Position numbers and translations under genes: made by a program. From Bacteroides intestinalis (lineage in GTDB: Bacteria; Bacteroidota; Bacteroidia; Bacteroidales; Bacteroidaceae), in assembly GCF_003464595.1 (NCBI RefSeq), contig NZ_QRZF01000007.1, positions 62,001 through 126,000 of the forward strand: a DNA stretch of 64,000 bases. The letters run 5' to 3'. Of the stretch, positions 36,851 to 44,268 are shown piece by piece. Numbering within the stretch: the stretch's first letter is position 1; each line of letters begins with the position of its first letter. Below the pieces are notes generated by a model, which saw nothing but the letters and a program-made list of their open reading frames with translations, was not told the origin of the DNA and did not search any database.

Positions 36851-37210
36851 ATGACGCAGATTAAAATTAAACGAGTATATGAAGATCCCGAGGCAGAGGA
36901 CGGCTACCGTGTGCTGGTAGACCGTCTGTGGCCCCGTGGCATGAAAAAGGAACATCTGAAATATGATGTTTGGGAAAAAGACATCACCCCTTCCCCCGAA
37001 CTCAGGAAGTGGTTTCATGAAGACCCGGTGGAACATTGGGAAGGTTTCTCTGCTATGTACCGGAAAGAGTTGGAAACATCTGAAGCTGCACGAAACTTTC
37101 TCATAACAATCAGACCCTATAAAACGGTTACTTTATTATATGCCTCCAAAGAGCCTGTCCGAAACCATGCCCGTATCCTGCAACAGTTTCTGGAAGCACA
37201 TCTTGGGTAA
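36851..37210 (+). CDS. DUF488 family protein (YeaO-like)
   Basis: A 119-aa small cytosolic protein. The DUF488 signature is clear: IKIKRVYEDPEAEDGYRVLV, DRLWPRGMKKEHLKYDVWEK, LRKWFHEDP, and TVTLLYASKEP. Function is unknown for the family. It is divergent from the gld operon and stands alone before the promoter of the HipA-like gene. Confidence 0.9.
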   Translation: MTQIKIKRVYEDPEAEDGYRVLVDRLWPRGMKKEHLKYDVWEKDITPSPELRKWFHEDPVEHWEGFSAMYRKELETSEAARNFLITIRPYKTVTLLYASKEPVRNHARILQQFLEAHLG

Positions 37211-37232
37211 TTGTGATTATTCACTATCTTTG
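37203..37232 (+). promoter_or_regulatory. Promoter of the HipA-like/DUF3037 pair
   Basis: TTG (37203-37205), exactly 19 nt, TATCTTTG (37225-37232). It overlaps the end of the DUF488 gene. The expected transcription start lies just before the hairpin at 37235. Confidence 0.72.
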
Positions 37233-37234
37233 CA

Positions 37235-37259
37235 GCCGCCCCCATCTCAAGTGGGCGGC
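37235..37259 (+). promoter_or_regulatory. GC-rich hairpin at the 5' end of the HipA-like message
   Basis: GCCGCCC pairs with GGGCGGC around a short loop, with a further pair after one mismatch (9 pairs possible). It begins about 3 nt after the -7 element, so it would be the extreme 5' end of the transcript. It has no T-run and is 25 nt before the start codon. It may stabilise the RNA end or be an operator; the sequence does not decide. Confidence 0.5.
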
Positions 37260-37284
37260 ATAACTATTTTCAGAAAGGACAACC

Positions 37285-38070
37285 ATGATAGAGTTGCGAA
37301 CAGTCAACCTGACCCGTTATATCACTCCTTTGCGCGAAGGCGGCTCATTGCCCGCATTGGCAGAAGCTGACGACGAATTTAAATACGTTGTAAAGTTTCG
37401 TGGCGCCGGACATGGCACCAAGGCATTGATATCCGAATTAATCGGTGGAGAGGTTGCGCACATACTGGGATTCAAAGTACCGGAACTGGTATTCCTGAAT
37501 CTCGACGAAGCATTCGGTCGTACCGAAGGGGATGAAGAAATACAAGATTTATTGCAAGGCAGCCGTGGGTTAAACCTAGGACTGCACTTCCTGTCAGGTG
37601 CTCTGACTTTTGACCCCGTAGCAACTAAAGTAGACCCAGAACTGGCCTCCCGTATTGTCTGGCTGGATGCCTATCTGACCAATATAGACCGTACCTTCCG
37701 CAACACCAATATGCTGATGTGGCATAAAGAGCTTTGGCTGATAGACCATGGCGCTTCACTTTATTTCCACCACTCGTGGGAAAACTGGGAAAAACATGCT
37801 GTAAGCCCATTCCCCTATGTAAAAAATCACGTATTGCTGCCCGAAGCATCCCGACTTGAAGAGGCCGATGCGGTTTTACGTTCCATGCTGACAGAGGAAA
37901 AGATACAACAGGTCGTAGCACTTATCCCTGACGACTGGTTGCATTGGGAGGATACACATGAGACACCCGAAGAAATCAGAGATATTTATACCCGCTTTCT
38001 GACCGAAAGACTGGCTCATTCCGAAACATTTGTAAAAGAAGCACAGAATGCAAGGAAAACACTTATATGA
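37285..38070 (+). CDS. HipA-like Ser/Thr kinase family protein
   Basis: A 261-aa protein with the kinase core of the HipA superfamily. The ATP-binding lysine is in YVVKFRGAGHG (K37), a partner Glu in ISELIGGEVAHILG, the catalytic loop is LTNIDRTFRNTN (D135, N140), and the metal-binding IDHG is at 153-156. It is much shorter than E. coli HipA (about 440 aa) and lacks its N-terminal domain; no HipB-type helix-turn-helix gene is adjacent. It overlaps the DUF3037 gene by 23 nt. Such HipA-like/DUF3037 pairs recur in bacteria, but their role is not known to me; a toxin-antitoxin function is only a hypothesis. Confidence 0.85.
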   Translation: MIELRTVNLTRYITPLREGGSLPALAEADDEFKYVVKFRGAGHGTKALISELIGGEVAHILGFKVPELVFLNLDEAFGRTEGDEEIQDLLQGSRGLNLGLHFLSGALTFDPVATKVDPELASRIVWLDAYLTNIDRTFRNTNMLMWHKELWLIDHGASLYFHHSWENWEKHAVSPFPYVKNHVLLPEASRLEEADAVLRSMLTEEKIQQVVALIPDDWLHWEDTHETPEEIRDIYTRFLTERLAHSETFVKEAQNARKTLI

Positions 38071-38431
38071 ATACGCAGTTATCCGCCTGGTACCCAAAGT
38101 AGAACGTGAGGAGTTCTTTAATGTGGGCGTTATCCTTTTCTCTAAAAAGGCAGGCTACATCAAGTCCGTTTGTCAGGTAAACGAGGATAAACTGGAGCTA
38201 TATGTTTCTGAAGTAGACCGGGAATCGGTATTTGCACACTTGGACGTATTCAATAAAATATGTTCGGGAGCCAAAGACGGTGGTCCCATAGCCCAACTCG
38301 ATGTACCGGAACGTTTTCGTTGGCTGACTGCCGTGAGAAGTTCCTGTATTCAAACGTCCCGTCCACATGCCGGTTTCTCCGACGATTTGGACAGGACGTT
38401 AGAAAGATTATTTAAAGAATTGGTTCTATAG
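38048..38431 (+). CDS. DUF3037 domain protein
   Basis: A 127-aa protein with the DUF3037 hallmark EYAVIRLVPKVEREEFFNVG followed by VILFSKKAGYI, and a C-terminal helix RLFKELVL. Function is unknown. Its ATG lies 23 nt inside the preceding kinase gene, so translation of the two is linked. Its stop shares the palindrome CTATAG (38426-38431) with the stop of the convergent helicase gene. Confidence 0.88.
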   Translation: MQGKHLYEYAVIRLVPKVEREEFFNVGVILFSKKAGYIKSVCQVNEDKLELYVSEVDRESVFAHLDVFNKICSGAKDGGPIAQLDVPERFRWLTAVRSSCIQTSRPHAGFSDDLDRTLERLFKELVL

Positions 38432-40867
38432 GGGAACAGCGTACTTCGCTTTCAGCTCCTCCACTCCCATTCCGGTAAAATAGTCTTCAATAAAATCCCA
38501 ACGCTTCGTATCGTCCATTCCATCCGTCCCGAAGAAGAAAGAAAACAGTTCGATCTGTTCCTGGAACACCTGTTCATTATTCTCGAGAATCAAATTGTGA
38601 TATTCATCGGAAGATGCAATCTGCTGCAGGCTCTCCGGATCATCGAAATATACCAGTACACAAGGTGTACCCCCTCCTTCGACGCTGAATGAAAGACAGT
38701 CGAGCATGGAAAGCAGGTTAAGCAACATATTCAGATCAGAGAATGGCGTACTGTAAAACAACAGACGATCTCCTTTTTTACCGACAATACGTTGACTGAA
38801 TAGTTTCTGATAGCGGGATAACAAAAGGTCAAACCCCTTTGTCACTGTAAAAGAGAGCTCGTTGGAATCCTTCTTTTTCACACTACTGATATAACTCACA
38901 CTGCGTCCCTCTTCCGTACGTGACTCCAGCAATGAGCCAATAAAGCGTTTTGCCGATGGTACATCCATACCATGTTCGGCAAATACTGCACGCAATTCTT
39001 CTTCGTCAAAACGTCCTTTTGTCTTCCGCAGCTTATCGACAAGCAGCGTCTTCAAGCTATTGAACAGTGCATCCATCCGCTGACGAATTACAGTGGCATC
39101 TTCTTTCAACAAAACCTCATGCTTACCAACAGATACTGCACGAGAGCCTTCCCACAATGTTCCACTATTCAGCTTTTGCTTAAATTCCCGATACCCCAAC
39201 TCAGCAAAGCGCTCTTCCCACAGTTTTTCCAGACGTGCTGTGTACACGTCTTCCGTGCCTTCCACTTTAGTAAGATAATCCTTGAATTCACGAATAAAAA
39301 CATCGCCTGTCTTATCCTGGATATATCCTTCCGTCAATAGGTTCTGCGGACTGACCTCCAACAACTTCTTTCCGTAACGATGGCTCAAATCATCTTCCAA
39401 CCATAATAAAGCTGTCTTAATCAACTGTCCCAATTCTGCCTCGTATTCCAGCTTGTTTTTCATTCGCGGCAATTTCACCACAAATTCGAAGTCGGACAAA
39501 GACACCAGCATTTCCTGCTTTTCACCTTTCATCCGATATACTTCCATCAGCTTTTTCAGTATCAACGACAACTGTTCCTGTGCTATATTACCCGCCATAT
39601 GCAGGCGTTTCATATAATAAAAGTCACGTTCATGATAATCCGTTGCCGAAACTCCATGAATATCCGTATCACGCGCCGCGCGTCCTATCTCTTGTATATA
39701 ATCGACAAAAGTGCTGGAAGGTGCCACATGATACACCCGGTCGATGTCGCTGATATCCACACCCATACCGAATGCCTTTGTAGCTACAATCATACGCTTC
39801 TCTCCTTCCTTGAACTCCTGTACAATTGCTGCTTTCTGTTCCTTGTCCTTCTTGCCATAGTAAGAAGCTACCAAACGCCAATCAGCAGGTTGCACCCACG
39901 TCTTCAGACGCATATCGATGCCACCCGCAAAAGGATAATAAAGAATCGTCTTATGCCCGTCGAGGAAATCATCTACACGACCCGCCACAACACGTTGCTT
40001 GGCTTTATCGTACGTTTCGCCTTCTTCTATTTCCATCTGCCGGATATCGAATCCGATATTCCTGCGTTTCACCGTACCTGCATAGAGCACACACGGCTCC
40101 ATTTGCAACGAACGAATCGTTTCGAACACCATATCGTTGCCTCCCTTCGGGTTCCAGACAGCAGTAGCCGTCAGTGCAAAAAGCGGAAACGCATAGCCCA
40201 GACTCTTCTTCAAACCTTGCAGATAACGTCCCAGGAACCAATAATCCACCCGGAACTCTTTACCCCAAGTAGTTACTGTATGAGCCTCATCCACTACAAC
40301 CAAACCAATACGACGCTCACCTGCGAAGTGCTTGATATCATATGAAAGCAATAATTCCGGCGAAAGATAAAACAAATCGACCTCACCCTCACGCACCTGC
40401 CGGTATACCTCATTCTTTTGCTCAGGCGATAAATCGGAAGAAGCATACGCTACGCGTGTGTATCCCAAATCTTGTAAACCTTCCACCTGATCCACAATCA
40501 GTGCTTTCAGAGGAGATACAACAATGGTAAGCAACCCGTATTCATTGCCCAAATAGATGCCAGGCAATTGGAACAATAAGGATTTTCCAGCCCCGGTAGG
40601 TGCTGTCAACAGAATATTATCCACATCCGTTTCCCCATTCCGTGCCTTTTCCGCTTCAACAATGACACTTTCTATCAATTGCCCCTGCGAAATGTGGAGC
40701 GTCTCTTTCCCCTTGAATAAGTCGTCGTACACTTCCAGGTCACGAAATTTTTCGTACCCGTAAGTCCCTTTTAAAAGCGTGTTCACCGCTTCCCGGCAAT
40801 CTCCGGGCAAATGCCGTTCTTTCAATTCCGGCAAGCGGCTTACCGTTTCTTCTTGTGCTTCAGTCAT
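38426..40867 (-). CDS. RecQ-like DEAH-box DNA helicase
   Basis: An 813-aa superfamily 2 helicase from the ATG at 40867 (MTEAQEETVSRLPELK). Motif I is TAPTGAGKS, Ia VVSPLKALIVDQV, II VVVDEAHTVTTWG, III FALTATA, and VI QEIGRAARD. The about 380 residues after the motor have no RecQ zinc cluster or HRDC domain that I can see. It therefore differs from housekeeping RecQ and belongs to a stand-alone RecQ-like type of unknown role. The upstream TATATTTG (40875-40882) is 7 nt from the start codon, suggesting a nearly leaderless message. Confidence 0.87.
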   Translation of the reverse strand: MTEAQEETVSRLPELKERHLPGDCREAVNTLLKGTYGYEKFRDLEVYDDLFKGKETLHISQGQLIESVIVEAEKARNGETDVDNILLTAPTGAGKSLLFQLPGIYLGNEYGLLTIVVSPLKALIVDQVEGLQDLGYTRVAYASSDLSPEQKNEVYRQVREGEVDLFYLSPELLLSYDIKHFAGERRIGLVVVDEAHTVTTWGKEFRVDYWFLGRYLQGLKKSLGYAFPLFALTATAVWNPKGGNDMVFETIRSLQMEPCVLYAGTVKRRNIGFDIRQMEIEEGETYDKAKQRVVAGRVDDFLDGHKTILYYPFAGGIDMRLKTWVQPADWRLVASYYGKKDKEQKAAIVQEFKEGEKRMIVATKAFGMGVDISDIDRVYHVAPSSTFVDYIQEIGRAARDTDIHGVSATDYHERDFYYMKRLHMAGNIAQEQLSLILKKLMEVYRMKGEKQEMLVSLSDFEFVVKLPRMKNKLEYEAELGQLIKTALLWLEDDLSHRYGKKLLEVSPQNLLTEGYIQDKTGDVFIREFKDYLTKVEGTEDVYTARLEKLWEERFAELGYREFKQKLNSGTLWEGSRAVSVGKHEVLLKEDATVIRQRMDALFNSLKTLLVDKLRKTKGRFDEEELRAVFAEHGMDVPSAKRFIGSLLESRTEEGRSVSYISSVKKKDSNELSFTVTKGFDLLLSRYQKLFSQRIVGKKGDRLLFYSTPFSDLNMLLNLLSMLDCLSFSVEGGGTPCVLVYFDDPESLQQIASSDEYHNLILENNEQVFQEQIELFSFFFGTDGMDDTKRWDFIEDYFTGMGVEELKAKYAVPL

Positions 40868-40881
40868 AATGGAACAAATAT

Positions 40882-40936
40882 AAAAAAGAGGCAATCCATT
40901 AACCTGTCGAAGACAGATTTTACGGACTACCTCTTT
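40882..40936 (-). terminator. Terminator of the DUF2795 gene
   Basis: A long imperfect hairpin: AAAGAGG pairs with CCTCTTT (outer), AATCC with GGACT-type pairing inside, and CTGTC with GACAG at the tip around a 3-nt loop. On the minus strand the stem runs into six T residues. It separates the DUF2795 gene from the helicase gene. Confidence 0.7.
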
Positions 40937-40993
40937 CTATGTGTTAACTACCTCGTATCCCCTTAGGTATGGCAAGGCTTTAAAAAAGCGTAT

Positions 40994-41215
40994 CTAATAC
41001 TCCTCTTCGTTAAAGAAGAAATCCTCTTTGCTCGGATAGTCGGGCCATATATCTTCGATGCTCTCATAAATATCGCCTTCATCTTCCATTTCCTGCAAAT
41101 TTTCAATCACTTCAAGCGGAGCGCCCGAACGTATGGCATAATCGATTAATTCGTCCTTGGTTGCCGGCCAGGGAGCATCTTCCAGTTTAGATGCTAATTC
41201 CAATGTCCAATACAT
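40994..41215 (-). CDS. DUF2795 domain protein
   Basis: A 73-aa acidic protein (MYWTLELASKLEDAPWPATK, then DELIDYAIRSGAPLEVIENL). This matches the DUF2795 family of small proteins common in Bacteroidetes and Actinobacteria. The second half is rich in Asp/Glu. Function is unknown. It stands alone, 72 nt after the adenosyltransferase gene. Confidence 0.85.
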   Translation of the reverse strand: MYWTLELASKLEDAPWPATKDELIDYAIRSGAPLEVIENLQEMEDEGDIYESIEDIWPDYPSKEDFFFNEEEY

Positions 41216-41287
41216 AAGTTCTAAGTATTAAAATTGTGAATATTAAGTCCTACTTTCTATTTTTCGGCAAAAGTATAATAAAATCTC

Positions 41288-41842
41288 TCACTTACAACTA
41301 TTATCCCAAAATATTTCATCTTTTTTCTCATCCAGGTTGATTTTCCGTGACAAGACAAACAAATAATCGGACAAACGGTTCACATAAGCAAGTAATTCAG
41401 TAGCTACTTCACATTGTTCAGCCAAGGCCAGGATACGTCGTTCAGCCCTGCGGCAAACTGTGCGGCAAACATGACAAACCGATGCTCCGCGACTGCCGCC
41501 CGGCAATATAAAAGCATGTAACGGGGGAAGCAGATTATCAAGCCGGTCTATTTCCCGTTCGATACGCTCTATCTCTTCCGGATGAATGACACTGGCACAT
41601 TTCAGGTCTGTTTTTTCCAGATCGGTGGCCAGATTGGAACCCACTGCGAAAAGACGATCCTGAATATGGCGTACAAGCATCTGATCCGCTTCATCGGATA
41701 AATAAGTGATAAGAACTCCCAGGTTAGCGTTCAACTCGTCTACTGTGCCGTATGCTTCCAGACGAACGTGGGTTTTAGGAACCCGGGTGCCGCCTACCAA
41801 AGAAGTGGTACCTTTATCACCGGTTTTAGTATATATTTTCAT
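41288..41842 (-). CDS. Cob(I)yrinic acid a,c-diamide adenosyltransferase (PduO-type)
   Basis: A 184-aa enzyme that transfers adenosyl from ATP to cob(I)alamin, making coenzyme B12. The N-terminal ATP-binding motif [17 protein letters not shown] is complete. The helical core has [30 protein letters not shown] with the conserved Arg, and [13 protein letters not shown]. Bacteroides depend on salvaged B12 for methylmalonyl-CoA mutase, which fits. A perfect intergenic hairpin repeat lies just upstream of the start codon. Confidence 0.93.
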   Translation of the reverse strand: MKIYTKTGDKGTTSLVGGTRVPKTHVRLEAYGTVDELNANLGVLITYLSDEADQMLVRHIQDRLFAVGSNLATDLEKTDLKCASVIHPEEIERIEREIDRLDNLLPPLHAFILPGGSRGASVCHVCRTVCRRAERRILALAEQCEVATELLAYVNRLSDYLFVLSRKINLDEKKDEIFWDNSCK

Positions 41843-41858
41843 AAGCGATTGGTGTTTA

Positions 41859-41903
41859 GTGATTAGTGATTAGAGGTTAGTGGAGCGGTTAATCACTAAT
41901 CAC
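41859..41903. repeat. TGATTAG-type inverted repeat upstream of the adenosyltransferase gene
   Basis: GTGATTAGTGATTA (41859-41872) and its exact reverse complement (41890-41903) form a 14-bp stem with a 17-nt loop. TAATCAC occurs again at 41911-41917. The block fills the gap between the methyltransferase-like gene and the adenosyltransferase gene, starting 17 nt before the latter's ATG, so it would lie in its leader RNA. No U-run follows the stem. Confidence 0.65.
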
Positions 41904-41939
41904 TACCCCCTAATCACTTATTCAAACGCCTAAAGATAA

Positions 41940-42572
41940 TCAAAAGTTGACAATATAGTCTTGTTTTATCTTTGTTTTATCAAAGAATAGGATGCCAAGG
42001 TCATAAAGGTCGAATGTAATACCTACATGTTCATCCTGCTGCATACGTTTCCAAAGAGCTTTCATCTGCGGAGTGTAGCAGATTCCTTCGACCACAAAAG
42101 CGGAGTTCCGTATAGTGCGTGCAGCACAGATACGGAATACTTCCTCCACAAATTCCGGATGTCGGTAGTCGTGCAGATAGAGAAAGCCAACTGGTACTCC
42201 GGCTTCCAGAAATAGCTCGGAAAGTTCAGAAGCAGATGTATAGTCGGCCCCTTCCTTACCGGCTTTCAGGTAAAGGGAAGAAGCAGCAAGAGTACCGGCA
42301 TCTACTATCGTATCGGGCTGGATATAATTCACCAACCGGAACAAAAGGCGTTTTACTTTTTTCGACTCATACTTCCAACGCCCGTCTTTTTGAGGTGCTA
42401 ACTTCTTTTGTTCGGCCGCCAGGTCTTTATACTTATAATAAGGAGTATTTTCATAAATCACCTGTGTAATCAGGTTGAAAGCAAACGGAGAATGCACTCC
42501 GTAACCGCAACGATGACGGAAACGGCACAACCAGATAAAAGGACGTTTCAGAGCTAATGTGATACGGTTCAT
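41940..42572 (-). CDS. SAM-dependent methyltransferase-like protein
   Basis: A 210-aa protein from the ATG at 42572 (MNRITLALKRPFIWLCRFRH). The CGYGVHSPFAFNLI start is shared with a Bacteroidetes family annotated as class I methyltransferases. A weak Rossmann glycine region may be IVDAGTLAASSLYL (the usual GxGxG is degenerate). No catalytic motif is clear, so the activity is doubtful. The gene starts 14 nt after the beta-lactamase-fold gene and is probably cotranscribed with it. Confidence 0.65.
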   Translation of the reverse strand: MNRITLALKRPFIWLCRFRHRCGYGVHSPFAFNLITQVIYENTPYYKYKDLAAEQKKLAPQKDGRWKYESKKVKRLLFRLVNYIQPDTIVDAGTLAASSLYLKAGKEGADYTSASELSELFLEAGVPVGFLYLHDYRHPEFVEEVFRICAARTIRNSAFVVEGICYTPQMKALWKRMQQDEHVGITFDLYDLGILFFDKTKIKQDYIVNF

Positions 42573-42586
42573 AATACACAAATCTT

Positions 42587-44089
42587 TTATTGGCCACAAA
42601 GATAGATAAAATCGGAAGAATAGTTCGCCTTAACCGCTAAATGAACATCGCCTCCATCAAACCGGAAAATGAGGTTGAGCGCACTGATCCAATTGACGTA
42701 ATGCGCTTTCAGCTCCAGCGTAGTAGTTGAGGGCCAGGCATAGCTACCCGCTACATAAAAAGGGCCTTCTATCCCGGTGAAACGTCCTTTGGCTTCGATA
42801 GAATACGGAGGATATGCATCTATTGAAGTCTTCTCCCACTGCTTGTAGCCAAATGGCAAGTCATATTCAAGCCCATCGGCTTGCGTCACAGTCATTATGA
42901 CCTCTTTGGGGTTAAATTGAAGACGGAGAGACTGCCAGCCCAATTTATTCGGCTTAAGCATAATAGGTTTATTCGCATACTGCCGGGCAAGAGGTGAGTT
43001 TGCTTTCCCTTGTACCACCGGCAACTGATAAGAAGATTGCTTCTTCAACAAGCGTTTATAATCCTTTCCCGACGTCAAAGGCTCATCGCCTACGGCAGGC
43101 AGCAGACGGTTCCAGACCAAGCGGCGTTGCGTGATTCCATCTATGATGCTACATTCGGTGATGACTACTACCATATCTTTATCCGGTATAATAAGCGCAT
43201 ATTGTCCTAAAGCACCGTCTACACGAACCGCTCCCGGATATTCACAAAGCCACATATGATAACCATAACCATAGCCAAAGCTACCTGTATCGGATTGTTT
43301 AGCCATCATCAGGTCTACCCAGTCTGCCGGAAGCAACTGTTTGCCTTCCCACATGCCGCGGTTTAGCAGCAACTGTCCAAGTTTCGCCAGCGACTCACTT
43401 TGCAAGTACACTCCCCAACCACCGGTATTGATTCCCTCAGGACTCACCTCCCAGGACACATCAGTGATGTGCATGGGTTCGAACAGTCTCAGACGGAGAT
43501 AATCCAGTAATTTCATACCCGTCACCTTCTGCACGATGGCGGAAAGAATATACGAACTCATGGAATCATAATCAAAGTGTTCTCCGGGAGTCTTTATTTC
43601 TTTCCCCAGATAACCTCTGACCCAGTCTGTACGTCCTTCACGCATCTTCCAATCCGGAGTAACGCCGGAGGTCATGTTCAGCAGATTGCGAACCGTCATA
43701 GCGGCAAGATTGGGGGAAATGCTATCGGGAAGTTGATCGGGAAAGAAGGATGCGACCCGGTCTGTCAACCGCAAGCGGTTCTCGGAGATGGCGAGTCCGA
43801 CGGCGGCACCGACAAAAGTCTTGGAGCAGGAAAACATCGTGTGCCGATACTCCGGAGCGAAGGGTTCGGGATACATCTCCGCGATCACTTTTCCGTGACG
43901 CAGCACCATTACACTGTGTATATCGGTCTTCGGCAGGGCCATCAGAGAGTCCATCAAAGCAATGAGCGTTCCGGAAGGGACACCTTCGGCTTCGGGCGTC
44001 GAGCGTTCGAACTCACGTATCTGCGCACGGGTCGTTGCAGGTAGCAGTAGGCAGAGTACAAGAAGAAGTAAAACGAGTTTTTTCTTCAT
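42587..44089 (-). CDS. Secreted serine hydrolase of the class C beta-lactamase/DD-peptidase fold
   Basis: A 500-aa protein from the ATG at 44089, chosen because the signal peptide MKKKLVLLLLVLCLLLPATT starts there and the promoter at 44129-44160 lies downstream of longer frames. The nucleophile motif SxxK is SCSKTFVG, and the YxN-type motif appears as YDSMSS. A C-terminal extension of about 130 residues (from KLGWQSLRLQFNPKE) looks beta-rich and is unlike simple beta-lactamases. Relatives include esterases, D-aminopeptidases and 6-aminohexanoate hydrolases; antibiotic resistance should not be assumed. Confidence 0.85.
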   Translation of the reverse strand: MKKKLVLLLLVLCLLLPATTRAQIREFERSTPEAEGVPSGTLIALMDSLMALPKTDIHSVMVLRHGKVIAEMYPEPFAPEYRHTMFSCSKTFVGAAVGLAISENRLRLTDRVASFFPDQLPDSISPNLAAMTVRNLLNMTSGVTPDWKMREGRTDWVRGYLGKEIKTPGEHFDYDSMSSYILSAIVQKVTGMKLLDYLRLRLFEPMHITDVSWEVSPEGINTGGWGVYLQSESLAKLGQLLLNRGMWEGKQLLPADWVDLMMAKQSDTGSFGYGYGYHMWLCEYPGAVRVDGALGQYALIIPDKDMVVVITECSIIDGITQRRLVWNRLLPAVGDEPLTSGKDYKRLLKKQSSYQLPVVQGKANSPLARQYANKPIMLKPNKLGWQSLRLQFNPKEVIMTVTQADGLEYDLPFGYKQWEKTSIDAYPPYSIEAKGRFTGIEGPFYVAGSYAWPSTTTLELKAHYVNWISALNLIFRFDGGDVHLAVKANYSSDFIYLCGQ

Positions 44090-44128
44090 TTCTAATATTA
44101 CATTTATCATTTGTACATTAACTGTGCG

Positions 44129-44160
44129 CAAAAGTAAAGCATTCAAATAGAGGAGGCAAA
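44129..44160 (-). promoter_or_regulatory. Promoter of the serine hydrolase gene
   Basis: Minus-strand TTTG (44157-44160), 20 nt, TACTTTTG (44129-44136). The chosen start codon is 39 nt downstream. Confidence 0.68.
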
Positions 44161-44268
44161 TCCGCAGCAGATAATTTAGATTACTTTATTCAAACAATAA
44201 TATTACAGTATCTCCCTTGGATAAAGACAGAAAAATCATCTTATCGGTATAAATGTTACTTTACCCAT

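Noticed and set aside
42587..44089. An antibiotic-resistance beta-lactamase
   Set aside because: The SxxK fold is shared with many esterases and peptidases, the protein is too long, and the motifs specific to class C enzymes (YxN, KTG) are not convincingly present.
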